This document shows, piece after piece, positions 11,701 to 20,240 of a DNA stretch of 64,000 nt. Position numbers and translations under genes: made by a program. Position 1 is the first letter of the stretch. Each line of letters begins with the position of its first letter. The notes beneath the pieces are model-generated. The model saw only the letters and a program-made list of their open reading frames with translations, made no database searches and was not told where the DNA came from. Source of the stretch: Owenia fusiformis (Eukaryota > Annelida > Polychaeta > Sabellida > Oweniidae); the NCBI GenBank assembly GCA_903813345.2, contig CAIIXF020000001.1, positions 35,001,366 through 35,065,365 of the forward strand. The letters run 5' to 3'.

Positions 11701-14427
11701 CATACCATTGCAGAAGATGAAACTCTGAAATCAATGTCTGTCACCTAATTAAACAAGGCATTAACATGGCAAAATGTCACCACCTAAAAAATTGGTTAAT
11801 TTAAAGCAAGTTGAAAAAAGACCGTTTTGACCTTGGGAAGGTCATTGAAGGTCAAATCTGAAATCTTAAGTCAGATTTGAGCTTCTGAGGTCTTGTAGAT
11901 GACTTTGAAATTTTGAAGCAAGTTAAAAAAAGACCTTTTTGACATTAAGAACTTTATTGAAGGTCAAATCTCAAATCTAAAGTCAGATTTGAACTTCTGA
12001 GAACTTGTATATGATTTAGAAAACAATTTAAGTCAGTCTAAACAGTATTTGTTAAGTTATTGGAAGTTGTAAGAATCTGTTACAGACTCCAACCACCAAC
12101 CGCCATCACAAAAAAACGGAGACCATAACAATATGTCAACACTTTTTGGTGGTGTCATAACAGGGATTTACACCCTCCCCCCTTACATAATTAATTACGT
12201 TTTTTGACGCACACTGAAACATTGACCTGACCTCTTAAGCAATTTAAAGTACTCGCAACCTTGAATACTCCAAACTGGTGCAAAATACTTCTTGTATTTA
12301 AAACATACATGATCAGTTCACTTTGGTATGCATAACAATTTTTAAATCATAGGGTTGAAGGATTGTATCAGATTAGCCATTGGTATATTCGCTAGAAAAT
12401 CAACTAGTATTGATGTAATATTGTAAACATATACATGTTGGTAATAGCACAATCAGTTCAAGTTATTACCTGATTACAGCAGTAATATATTTTAAAGATC
12501 TCAAATGAAATGATTTAAAGTAAACACTCAGAAACCTAAATACTCCATACTGGTGCAAAATAGATCACATATTTTAACATTTGTTTACATGATCAGTTCA
12601 CTTTTGGAAGCATGTAATCTAATTTCAGAGCAGTTTAATGTGTTACCAATGATCATTAGTCTTATGATGGTAACAGATATCTATCATATCTGGAGCGTGT
12701 GGCAATGTACAGAGTATCTAAGTGATGGTGAATTGAAGTACTCACAACCCTCAAGTTCCGAACTGGTGCAAAATATTTCACATCAATTTACATGATCAGT
12801 TTCCCTTTCAATATGTAACACTAGATCTGATTATATCTCTTAAACATCTCAAACATACTCAGAACCCTAAATACTCCATACTGGTGCAAAATAATTCAAA
12901 TATTTAACATTAATTTACATGACCAGTTCACTTTTGGAAGCATGTAACCCAATTTCAGAGCAGCTGTTGCAGCATGTTGATAAATAGATAGCTGGAGCAC
13001 ATTTCTTGAATTTAACATGTAATATAAATAAGTAAGAAAATCTATTGCAAGGGCGGAATTGCTTGATTGCTATGTTATTTCAAGGATACACGTTTTTAAA
13101 AAGGGCTAACTATGCTACAGAAGCCAAATAGCTGGCAGTTGAGCCCAAGTTTTTATAGAATGAACATCAAAGTTATGAATTGATGCTATGGTATTTTATG
13201 AAATTATAACTCAGATAGAATTTAGTTCTTTTCAAAGGATATGATATAGATTCAGTCAATGTGCACATTTAAATATAGGTCATAAGTTAGTTAGGATAAG
13301 TTAAAAAGCATTACAAAAGTCCAAACAAAGATAGAAGAATTCAAAACACAGACAAAGGAATTTACCTTGTCCCAGTTCTACTACAAGGAGACAACATAGA
13401 TGGTACAGGTAATATTACATATATGTAACACCACTTTACATGTTGATCAGTAGGTGTAATGTGATATATTTTAAACATCTCAAACACACAGATTTAAAGT
13501 ACATACTCAAAATCCTAAATACTCCATACTGGTGCAAAATATGTAATAGTCATGTAATTCAGTATTTGTTAATATGACTAGTCCACTTTCGGAAGCATGT
13601 AACCTATTAGCCTACATGCAAGTAGAAATAATCTTGATTTACATCATTAAATATTCAAAATTCAGTCGATGTGATACCATATTGAAATCTACATGTGGTA
13701 ACAAAAACAGTTAATCAACTTTCAAAATTTAATTTTCTTTGAAAATGTGACTTCTAGGTCGGGGAGATTCCCCATAGAGCCCATGTTATAAAATCACAAA
13801 AAGTGAATGATGTCTTTTCATTTAGTGGACAGATAGTGGACAGATAATATTTTGCTTTACTTGACATTTTTTTCATTTGTATAACTATCAGATACATAAG
13901 GGTTATATGAAAATTATTCGACCAGAACAGATGGATATTTAAGTTTAAGGGCACTTTCTGCTATACCTGCCATGCTATTTACGCCGAATTAGCCACCTGG
14001 TGGTGAAACTGGTTACTAGTTATTACTACCTACTTGCATCTGGGTAATTCCAGTGCAGCATAATGTGAAACTAATACTCCATTAGTTTAATTATGGTAAA
14101 TAATTACACAGAGTACACAGCCATTTAAAAAGTACTTGAGCAAAGATGGTTCAAAGTACCCAAACCCCCAATTACTCCAAACTGGTGAATGGTGCAAAAT
14201 AATACACTCATTTGACATTGATTATAAACAAATACTTCTATACAAATTATAAAAGTGCTACTGTTAAAAGTGTACAGTGTACCTGTATATCCAAATAAAT
14301 AATAAATACCTGAAGACACACTACCACTACTAGTGCCTGGACTGGTATTTGGTGTTGGTTGGCATTTTACACCACAGTGACAGCAAAAGTTTCCCACAGC
14401 TGGTTTCCCACAGCCAGTGCAAAACAT
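2477..14427 (-). CDS. HECT-type E3 ubiquitin ligase with N-terminal zinc ribbon, 11 coding exons
   Basis: Coding exons in order: 14427-14310, 11100-10614, 9795-9739, 9174-9127, 8308-8261, 7752-7702, 5543-5247, 4349-4240, 3868-3726, 3385-3208, 2718-2477. Every junction has AG/GT borders and keeps phase, giving about 592 aa ending in TAA. Residues 3-18 are a zinc ribbon (C3-x2-C6-x8-C15-x2-C18). Residues about 60-170 are an unrecognised block followed by an acidic Ser/Asp stretch. The HECT part is about residues 340-592, with the GGPRRE motif near 357 and SSTC with catalytic Cys near 559. HECT enzymes take ubiquitin from E2 onto this Cys and pass it to substrate. The HECT part is shorter than the usual ~350 aa. 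Such proteins in invertebrates are often labelled G2/M-phase-specific E3-like; substrate cannot be inferred. Introns carry many TE insertions. The ATG sits 2 nt after an acceptor, so a 5' UTR exon lies upstream. Confidence 0.88.
3017..3166 (+). repeat. Repeat family D, short copy
   Basis: It starts AAGGCATTAACATG, with AAAATGTCACCACC just inside, and ends with a GACATAA-type inverse. It matches the ends of copies at 5793, 9502, 11754 and 53813. It lies in a HECT gene intron. Confidence 0.6.
3208..3385 (-). CDS. HECT gene exon (N-lobe to C-lobe region)
   Basis: The exon encodes LVRKKPVMRYLLRPG to MFNKYLIEVQ and starts exactly in phase after the previous Glu codon. No ATG is present in a useful place, so simple ORF calling misses it. 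The donor (C|GTAAAT) leaves one base that makes His with the last exon. Confidence 0.8.
3726..3868 (-). CDS. HECT gene exon (HECT N-lobe)
   Basis: The exon encodes MALLFEGPPVNFLAEG to MNMYGVLE. The internal ATG is not a start: an acceptor lies two bases before it and phase with the upstream exon is exact. The donor is GAG|GTAAAT. Confidence 0.8.
4240..4349 (-). CDS. HECT gene exon (HECT N-lobe)
   Basis: The exon encodes YIKGDDSPFL to YFAAGVAV. The '.G..A.A' pattern fits the HECT N-lobe helix that follows the GG-RE motif. Borders are TTGCAG| and |GTGAGT; it joins its neighbours in phase on both sides. Confidence 0.8.
5247..5543 (-). CDS. HECT gene exon: start of the HECT domain
   Basis: The exon encodes 98 whole codons. 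Its end carries RIEVMYDGENAKDLGGPRRE, the typical N-terminal HECT signature (acidic-Gly, then GG and RE). The acceptor is TTTATTTCAG; the donor AG|GTAATAT leaves two bases that complete Arg with the next exon. Confidence 0.85.
5681..5726. repeat. Perfect 15-bp inverted repeat (hairpin)
   Basis: AGTGTGATATTCTTA at 5681-5695 is inverted exactly at 5712-5726, with a 16-nt spacer. It lies in an intron just before a family D insertion. It may be the remnant of a small palindromic element. Confidence 0.6.
5793..6747 (+). repeat. Repeat family D, copy interrupted by MITE E
   Basis: It begins CAAGGCATTAACATGAC and ends GGTGGTGACATAA, with AAGGTCA-containing blocks inside. It aligns with the uninterrupted copy at 11754-12170 except for the 501-bp element at 6132-6632. 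Confidence 0.7.
6132..6632. mobile_element. MITE E: 501 bp, terminal inverted repeats, TA target duplication
   Basis: The left end CCGGAGTTTCTTGCGAATAG (6132 on) is nearly perfectly inverted at the right end (CTATTCGCGAGAAACTCCGG). TA flanks both sides. The related sequence near 12040 shows the empty site (AACAGTATTTG), so the insertion is exact. The interior holds further palindromes built from AATAAACGCCCA/TGGGCGTTTATT. No coding capacity: a non-autonomous Tc1/mariner-type element by its TA target. Confidence 0.85.
7463..7659 (+). repeat. Interspersed repeat family L, short copy 2
   Basis: Bounded by TCCCACCAAAC (7496-7506) and GTTCGGTGGGA (7643-7653), with a GGACGGACGGACAGACGG tract inside. 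About 200 bp, so internally deleted against copies 1 and 3. Confidence 0.6.
8261..8308 (-). CDS. HECT gene micro-exon, copy 2 of a duplicated pair
   Basis: A 48-nt exon encoding NEDTIRKAVEGASDI plus split codons, paralogous to 9127-9174. Its last two bases (CA) join the G of the next exon to make Gln before MDYCLSKEEMEDF. Confidence 0.75.
9127..9174 (-). CDS. HECT gene micro-exon, copy 1 of a duplicated pair
   Basis: A 48-nt exon encoding KGDTIRKTVEAASEI plus split codons. It is nearly the same as the exon at 8261-8308, including its flanking intron bases on both sides, so it arose by tandem exon duplication. It enters and leaves in the same phase, so either copy, both or neither can be spliced without a frameshift. 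Confidence 0.75.
9502..9580 (+). repeat. Repeat family D, minimal copy
   Basis: Only the two ends remain: AACAAGGCATTAACATGAC with AAAATGTCACCACC, and GGCGGTGACTAA. It sits between the duplicated micro-exon copy 1 and the exon at 9739. Confidence 0.6.
10614..11100 (-). CDS. HECT gene coding exon 2: conserved block and acidic linker
   Basis: This is the largest exon: 161 whole codons plus split codons at each end, acceptor TTTCCAG and donor CAG|GTAATT. It encodes a mixed alpha/beta-looking block (RVVQFGLYVASASEKSK to RLFCKCIPV) that I do not recognise, then a Ser/Asp/Glu-rich stretch (NDEESDSDSNSDIE). The acidic stretch resembles a linker or casein-kinase-2 target, which is inference. Confidence 0.8.
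11476..12232. mobile_element. Inverted-repeat element H carrying a nested family D copy
   Basis: The left end (AGGTCAATATTTCACTG and CGTCAAAAAACGTAATT, to about 11520) is inverted at the right end (about 12187-12232) over some 40 bp. A related partial copy at 56115-56330 lacks the family D block, which confirms that D (11754-12170) inserted later. No ORF is seen. Confidence 0.65.
11754..12170 (+). repeat. Repeat family D, full-length uninterrupted copy
   Basis: It starts CAAGGCATTAACATGG and ends GGTGGTGTCATA, with the inner inverted pair ATGTCACCACC/GGTGGTG. It contains several AAGGTCA blocks. It is the reference that reveals the insertion of element E at 6132. Confidence 0.7.
13613..14046. 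mobile_element. MITE B, copy 1 (about 434 bp)
   Basis: The ends carry ATGCAAGTAG and the inverse CTACTTGCAT. A second copy at 50990-51423 matches across the interior (e.g. TTAATTTTCTTTGAAAATG, GGGGAGATTCCCCA). Both copies interrupt other repeats, and the uninterrupted relatives show the insertion sites. The short target duplication (AT/ATT) is not precisely defined. Confidence 0.65.
14310..14427 (-). CDS. HECT gene coding exon 1: zinc ribbon
   Basis: The exon encodes 39 residues beginning MFCTGCGKPAVGNFCCHCG, with paired CxxC knuckles typical of a zinc ribbon, then a Ser/Thr/Pro-rich linker. An acceptor (TTTTACAG) precedes the ATG by two bases, so translation starts in the second transcribed exon. 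The donor is CAG|GTATTT, leaving one base that makes Asp with the next exon. Confidence 0.8.
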
Positions 14428-14464
14428 GTCTGTAAAACAAAAATTTCATTAATCTGAGAATAGT

Positions 14465-15389
14465 GGTAGTTTAGAAAATACATCACCAATAAAATGCATG
14501 ATGGGGCTCCCGTAGGATAATTGCAGCATGCACAATTTACCTATTTCTAATCACATTTCCACATATATGCGAATATGCTCACTATTTCTTTGCATTATTT
14601 AGGACCATAGACGAGAAAACCCTGTTTCGAAATCTGAGGGGGCCCCCGATTGAAATCGTGAAAAACTTTGCAAATTTAATCACTTATTCTGGACGTTTTA
14701 ATTCAAACGGTTTAATATCTTAAAATAAAATAATGTCAGCAGATGTGGTTGTCACAAATCGAGCTAATTTAAAGTTTAAATGTCATTGGAGATAAAGTTT
14801 CTTATTTGTGTCATGGAAAATCCTGAACTTCCAGATTGGGATTTACCAAATTAAATAAACGGCTTTATTAGATTCTAGCCACATTTACAATTTTACCGGC
14901 AATCATCTAAATGATTGATTTAACTTCTGGTATCAGTAAAACCCTAAATCATTCGAAATTCAAATGTAATTGGTCGTAATTGGCATCCATGGTATTGCCA
15001 AAACAAGATGGCTGCAGGTCCAGATAGAATTCAAAATGGAGGGAGTTTGTATTAATTCACGGTATTTGTTTGTGAATTAAAGCTAATGATGGTCTGTGTA
15101 AAATTTAATTAATGTGTATACAGTATGCACAAAAGTTGAACAAAGGGTCGATCAGACTCAATCTTACTTGAGTGTGATAATTGGTTACGTAACAAAGCTT
15201 TACTGCATGGTCATGGTGTATTCTACTCTATTTTTATGCATGCTTCCAGGCCTATGCTGCTTATACTGCATGTTTACTAGTATTTTAGAAAATGTGAATA
15301 AAAATTGGTAATTTAAAATTGTATATGTTGTATTTACCCTTCAGGAACCCCAAAATGCATTTTATTAGTGATGTATTTTCTAAACTACC
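14465..15389. mobile_element. Mutator-like MITE M with 9-bp target duplication
   Basis: The terminal inverted repeat is about 47 bp: GGTAGTTTAGAAAATACATC at the left is inverted at the right up to 15389. Flanks are GAGAATAGT (14456-14464) and GAGAATGGT (15390-15398), a 9-bp duplication with one mismatch. Long TIRs with 9-bp duplications are the Mutator signature. No transposase is encoded. It lies just upstream of the HECT coding start. Confidence 0.75.
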
Positions 15390-15398
15390 GAGAATGGT

Positions 15399-15935
15399 AC
15401 ATCCTTCCAAGCATGTATTAGTACCATAAATTAAAGTATAAATGTCATTGGTCATTTCAAAATATATGGTACATTGTCATCATAGCCAGTCAATTATACT
15501 TTACATGGCAAATGTAAATTTTGCCTAATCACCGGTAAATTATATCAATTCATTCAACTCACTTAATCATCAATTCACACATAGCTAGGCAAAGTGTGTC
15601 AGATTCCAGCCAATCCGAACAGAGTATTTTTACATGACAGCAGTGCATGAAATAATCAACAATAACGCATTTGTTGTGTATAGGTCACCAGTATGATATT
15701 CACCCGGTCCTGGGGTAACACCTACTGGTGCACTGATATGCTGCATGGTGAAATGTGTCTATAGGCAAAGGCAACGCAAGACAAAATATTTTGGAAAATA
15801 TTCAATCAGACATTCTTTTTTCAGACCCAATGTCATATTTGGATAAGATTTACAATTCCTGTGATCGTGCCACATATAACGCCACGCGATTACGTGTTGA
15901 TTTTAAACTGAATTTGCAATGAAAACGATCGAAGA

Positions 15936-15972
<37 letters not shown>

Positions 15973-16437
15973 CGAAGATCTGGTACTTTCATTTCTCACA
16001 TGTTTGATAGCGGGTCATTAACTCTTAGCCTATTATCCATGTCTTATTTTTCACAAAAAAAACTCAGAGGAACCCCGAAGAATTCCAGCAGAATTGGCTT
16101 TTTTCTTTGCAGAATTCACTAATTTCACTTGCAGAATTCAGTATTTTAACTCACGGAAAACTGGGGGGAGTGCCCTAGGCCCGGGAGGTTCACTGTATAC
16201 AAAATTCAGCGGGTTCCTAGGCTGAACCCTCAAATATGATCAATATGTTCCCATACCAATCTGTTAAATTTCAATGTGTTCCCATACTGACAAAAATAAT
16301 GCCCCAAAGCACACCAAATGTCCAAATATAAGACCATTGCCATACCACATGTCCAGATGTAAGACTAAGGCCATTTAAAATGTCTAAAGCCCCGAGAAGA
16401 AGGCAGATCTTTGAGGAAAACGATCCAAAACAACCTC
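15399..16437. other. Non-coding, with a poly(T) insertion
   Basis: Apart from the poly(T) tract at 15938-15972 (separate entry), no gene or clear repeat is visible. An apparent ORF across the T tract is low-complexity. Confidence 0.4.
15930..15981 (-). mobile_element. Poly(A)-only retro-insertion: T35 flanked by a direct repeat
   Basis: A run of 35 T (15938-15972) is bracketed by CGAAGATC at 15930-15937 and CGAAGATCT at 15973-15981. This is what a reverse-transcribed poly(A) tail with its target-site duplication would leave when the body is lost or never copied. Read on the minus strand it is an A tail. Confidence 0.6.
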
Positions 16438-17171
16438 AAACTAGAAAACTGCAACTCCGCGAAGTAGCAAATCCCAACGAACAATATATCAATTACCAAA
16501 TTAATTCCAATCAGTCATAGAATTGAAAAATTTAGATTTTATGATTGCGAATTCCTGAAAGGCAGCCATTTTGAATTTTCTGAGGTACAAATCTGAAAAA
16601 TAATACCATAATTGTGATCTACTCTAAAATTCCTTCAATTTGAGTATAATATAGGCATACTTTGAAGGGATCGCAAAATTATTGCGAAATCCAACATTAG
16701 GCGGCCATTTTGAATTTCACGAGGTCTGAATCTGAAAAAAGATACAATCAACTCTAAATTGCCTTTCATTTGAGTATAATAAAGCTATACTTCAGAAATA
16801 CCTCAAAATTAACGAATATTTCTGTTTTCCTGACCCCCCATACACGGCCCCAGGGGGTCAGCATGAAAAACAAGGAATATATGTGAAATAAATAGATGTT
16901 GTGAATATACTACCAAAATTTCAAACAAAAATATTTATTACTTTGGTTTCGAATGAAAAATTCATGATTTTTACGAAAAAGTCTAGTCATTTTTAAAGCG
17001 GCGGCCATCATGGAAAATTTTTTTTTGGGTAAAACTATTCACCAATATACATCGTTCCACCAAATATGAAGAAAATCCGTCAACTGGTATTTGAGTTATC
17101 TTCCGGACGGACGGACTGACAGACGGAGGGCTTCACTATATCCCTACAGAACTTCGTTCGTTGGGATAATT
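16438..17171 (+). repeat. Interspersed repeat family L, copy 3
   Basis: Bounded by TCCCAACGAAC (16472-16482) and the perfect inverse GTTCGTTGGGA (17156-17166), with a GGACGGACGGACTGACAGACGG tract before the 3' end. The interior repeats 'GCGGCCAT..GAATTT' and 'TTTGAGTATAAT' blocks. Non-coding. Confidence 0.65.
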
Positions 17172-17751
17172 AAGGATATGTGTAACTACTAGACCAATGC
17201 CATACACAAGTGAGAGGCAATGTATTTTCCATGACCATTCTCATACCAGGAGTGGAAAAATCTGACCATTGCCATACCTCAAATCATAATTTAGGGGGCA
17301 TTCTCATTCCAGATCCTAAAAATTGGGTCCATTGCCATACCAAATGTCAAAAAAGGGACCCCACATGAGCCGAGGATCCCCCCCGTCAAGGTTTATATAC
17401 AGTGAACACCCCAGGCTAGGAGCCCTGGCCCTGTGTCTAGTATTCAGTCAGTGAAACCCCTGCTCTAGCTAACCATCCCATTAAAAAAAATCAGGGTGAT
17501 CAACTTTGGCCAAAAATCACTTGAACTGAGTTCTAAATTGTTGAAAAACTGCATGATTTTGAATGAATTTTTGTCCAGGCCGGTCTGAGGGGGGGGTGAT
17601 GCACACGTGGTTCACGTCATGTCTGGCTTTTGAATGGTTTATCTGTAAAGTGCAACATCTACGTTATTTTGAACAAACAGATTGCCTTACAAAGGTAAAA
17701 TATATAAAAGATAGTCCACTAGTATAGACAACTAGGCCTACATATACTCAC

Positions 17752-17835
17752 TTTTCTGCTTGACAATTCCCGCTTCCTTCACTTCCGTTAATTTCAACCG
17801 TGACACGCCACATAAAGTTTTCCTTTACAGAAGAC
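17752..17835 (-). other. Possible 5' UTR exon of the HECT gene
   Basis: A relatively GC-rich minus-strand stretch ends in a strong donor (GAAAA|GTGAGTATATG) about 3.3 kb upstream of the acceptor of the first coding exon. Spliced to it, the only upstream ATG is out of frame, so it would be UTR. The 5' end is not defined by the sequence. This is inference from donor quality and position. Confidence 0.3.
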
Positions 17836-18107
17836 TTTTAAAAAATTTCAGACTTATCTAAAAATCTGAACTGACTTATGAATTTCCAAAATCAGTTTTG
17901 CAAAAAAAAATTGCAAAAATATTTCTAAAAAATTATTATAATTTCTATAAATCATTTTACATTTACATATTTGATTTTTGAAATCCTAAAATAGAGTCTA
18001 AAGTTTTAAGGATTTTCTAAAAGTGTTTTTAAATCTTTAAATTGATTTTTAAATCAATTTATTTAATTTTTTTATATATATTTTGAAATTAAAAAATTAA
18101 ATTTTCA

Positions 18108-18362
18108 AATTACAAAAGTTACTTCAATTTTTATTAAAGTTTTTGAATTTTAAATAAGTGTTTTGCGAGTTTTCAAAAGTTATTTATGATTTTAAAAAAC
18201 TATTTACATTTTTATTTAAGTTTTTAAATTTTCAATAAGTATTATGTGAGTTTTTATAAGTTAATTATGATTTTAAAAAACTATTTTTATTTTTATTAAA
18301 GTTTTTAAATTTTCAATAAGTATTTTGTGAGTTTTTAAAAGTTAATTATGATTTTCAAAAAT
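18108..18362 (+). repeat. Tandem repeat, period about 81 bp, three copies
   Basis: AT-rich unit with 'TTAATTATGATTTTAAAAAAC', 'TTAAATTTTCAATAAGTATT' and 'GTGAGTTTTTA' blocks recurring near 18181, 18262 and 18343. A 20-bp motif beginning TGTCCCTTTTAAA follows it (18375) and recurs near 18912. Confidence 0.6.
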
Positions 18363-18379
18363 AGAAATGAAAAAATGTC

Positions 18380-19451
18380 CCTTTTAAAGCTTCGTAGCCC
18401 TGGGTGACTATTTGGAGGAGAGTCAGTAGAGAATTTTACGTGGGTGTGTGAATAGGACATAAAAGAGGGGTGGTTGCTTGCTCCCCCTGGACACCATGTA
18501 CACAAATTATATCACTAATTAGGATCATACATCTAATTTTAGAAGGTTGTTTCCAAAACACTTTTATTGAAATATTCTCATATAGTCTACTAGGCTTAAA
18601 TTATTGTATCTTAATTTGCAATTTCTTGGTAATCTTTCGGACGAGTGTCTCGGATCTTGTCTTACTCTACAGTGTTATTTGTTCATTTGAAACATGTGAA
18701 AAGTATCAGTTGATTCAAGACAGAAAAACCAAGCCTACATGTATGTAAACCCACCTGTTCTTCAGTCTTCATTTTGATTTCTGATTTATACCGAATGGCT
18801 GAGCATATGTTTCTCCAATTTTGAAGAGCCTTTTAATTTAAAAATTTAAAAAAAAATTATTCAAGGAAAATTTTTAATTTAAACTAAAATTCTTAATTCC
18901 GAAAAAATTCATGTCCCTTTTAAAGGCTTCGTATTACCACACTGATGTTAAATTCTGTTTTAAACTTATTAATGTATATGTTTAGGAGGTTAAAAGTCCT
19001 GTGACAAATGTGTATAACTGTGTATGGCATGCTCAATCTACCTTTTTTGTTCACATTTTCTAATATAGATATGCAGTATACGCAGCTTCTCATACAATCA
19101 CCCATTTTCACTGATACATCCGTACATTAGTCTATTGAAGTTAATCCTGTATCAAGACTAGAATAAGCACTATAAAGGACTTCATCAATCAGTCAATACA
19201 TCAATGTGCCTATTTTTTTATCAAGTGCTAATACATCTTGGATTAGTGGTGGTTCATGTCGTTGTTGTAATTTTTATTTATTTTTTATTTATTTAATTGG
19301 ACTACGCTTTTACAACAGCGTCACACAAAAATTGGTGCGTCCATGTAAGATACAGTTACATGAAGATAAAAATGTAGTTGGTATTATTTAAGACATTGCA
19401 TTAATGAGTTGACTAAAAATCTTGATTAAAATCATTGTTTTATTGATTAAA
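18380..19451. other. No recognised gene
   Basis: AT-rich non-coding sequence. The open frames here show no domain, conserved motif or splice pair that I can support. Confidence 0.35.
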
Positions 19452-20240
19452 AAAATATTAAAATAATTTCAACTACACTTGTAGAGTGCCAGTAAGAAGT
19501 TTTAGTTACACTATCAAAGTTAAGTCCTCCTTCATGTCCCCCAATTTTGAATGCCTCATCACCCAATAACCACTTATGTCTTGTCAAGAAGTTTGTCTTG
19601 ATATAGGTATCTAGTATGGGTAGGGTATTATTTACTTTAAGATCTTATGAAATTCATTTCTTTGCTCTTCATAGTGTTTGCAATGCAGTAATCTATGTTC
19701 AACAGTCTCAATATCCAAAGGACAGAAATCGCAGTGTGGATTGTTAGATGAGTGGTTTTTCCATTTATGGGTTTCATCATTTAATTGGAACCTACCATAT
19801 CTTGCGAGGAGTTTTATTCGTGCACCTTGAAATTTAAAATCCTTTTCAAGGTAACGTTGGCATCCTTTTTTATCAACGAGTTGTCTGTACAAAGACAGTG
19901 ATGACTTTTCACTAATTTCGTCTTTAATGTAACATTAAATTTTTTGCTCAATATGCATTCTATACTTATAAAACACATTCTCCATGTCATGCCCTATCCC
20001 ATTTAAATCCAATGAAGTTAAAATGTTATTCATGTTTTCAACAATTTTCCAAAAGTTCTTTTTACCTTTGTTGAACCTTTGTGTCATATTCGTAAGTAGA
20101 AGTCTCCATCTCACTTGTACCGTAGATATGTTTGGTTCTTGTTTTACATAATCTCTTTTTTCAACACTTGGCATGGCAATCCATATCTCACTTGGAAAAC
20201 TACGGCCTTCAGGCAAATCAGTCCAAAAAACAGGAAAGGT
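19452..20240 (-). mobile_element. LINE retrotransposon, C-terminal coding fragment
   Basis: The minus strand encodes a typical LINE pol C-terminus. It includes a CCHC-like cluster (HCDFCPLDIETVEHRLLHC near 19730) preceded by a basic region (RIKLLARYGRFQLNDE). The frame is broken by an in-frame TAA at 19935-19937, with the same frame continuing on both sides. A frameshift near 19640 moves the last stretch (IKTNFLTRHKWLLGDEAFKI) to another frame ending at 19452. A dead, 5'-truncated copy; clade not determined. Confidence 0.7.

Larger units (their letters stand above)
11222..14215 (+). repeat. Degenerate tandem repeat array (I) in a HECT gene intron
   Basis: At least seven imperfect copies of a unit containing 'CTAAATACTCCATACTGGTGCAAAAT' and 'TTTACATGATCAGTTCACTTTTGGAAGCATGTAACC' start near 11275, 12247, 12516, 12735, 12848, 13497 and 14150. 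Once the insertions at 11476-12232 and 13613-14046 are removed, several spacings fall near 220-270 bp, others differ. Non-coding; younger elements interrupt it. Confidence 0.6.

Noticed and set aside
15919-16122. ORF with a long Phe run
   Set aside because: It is the translation of the T35 tract, not a protein.
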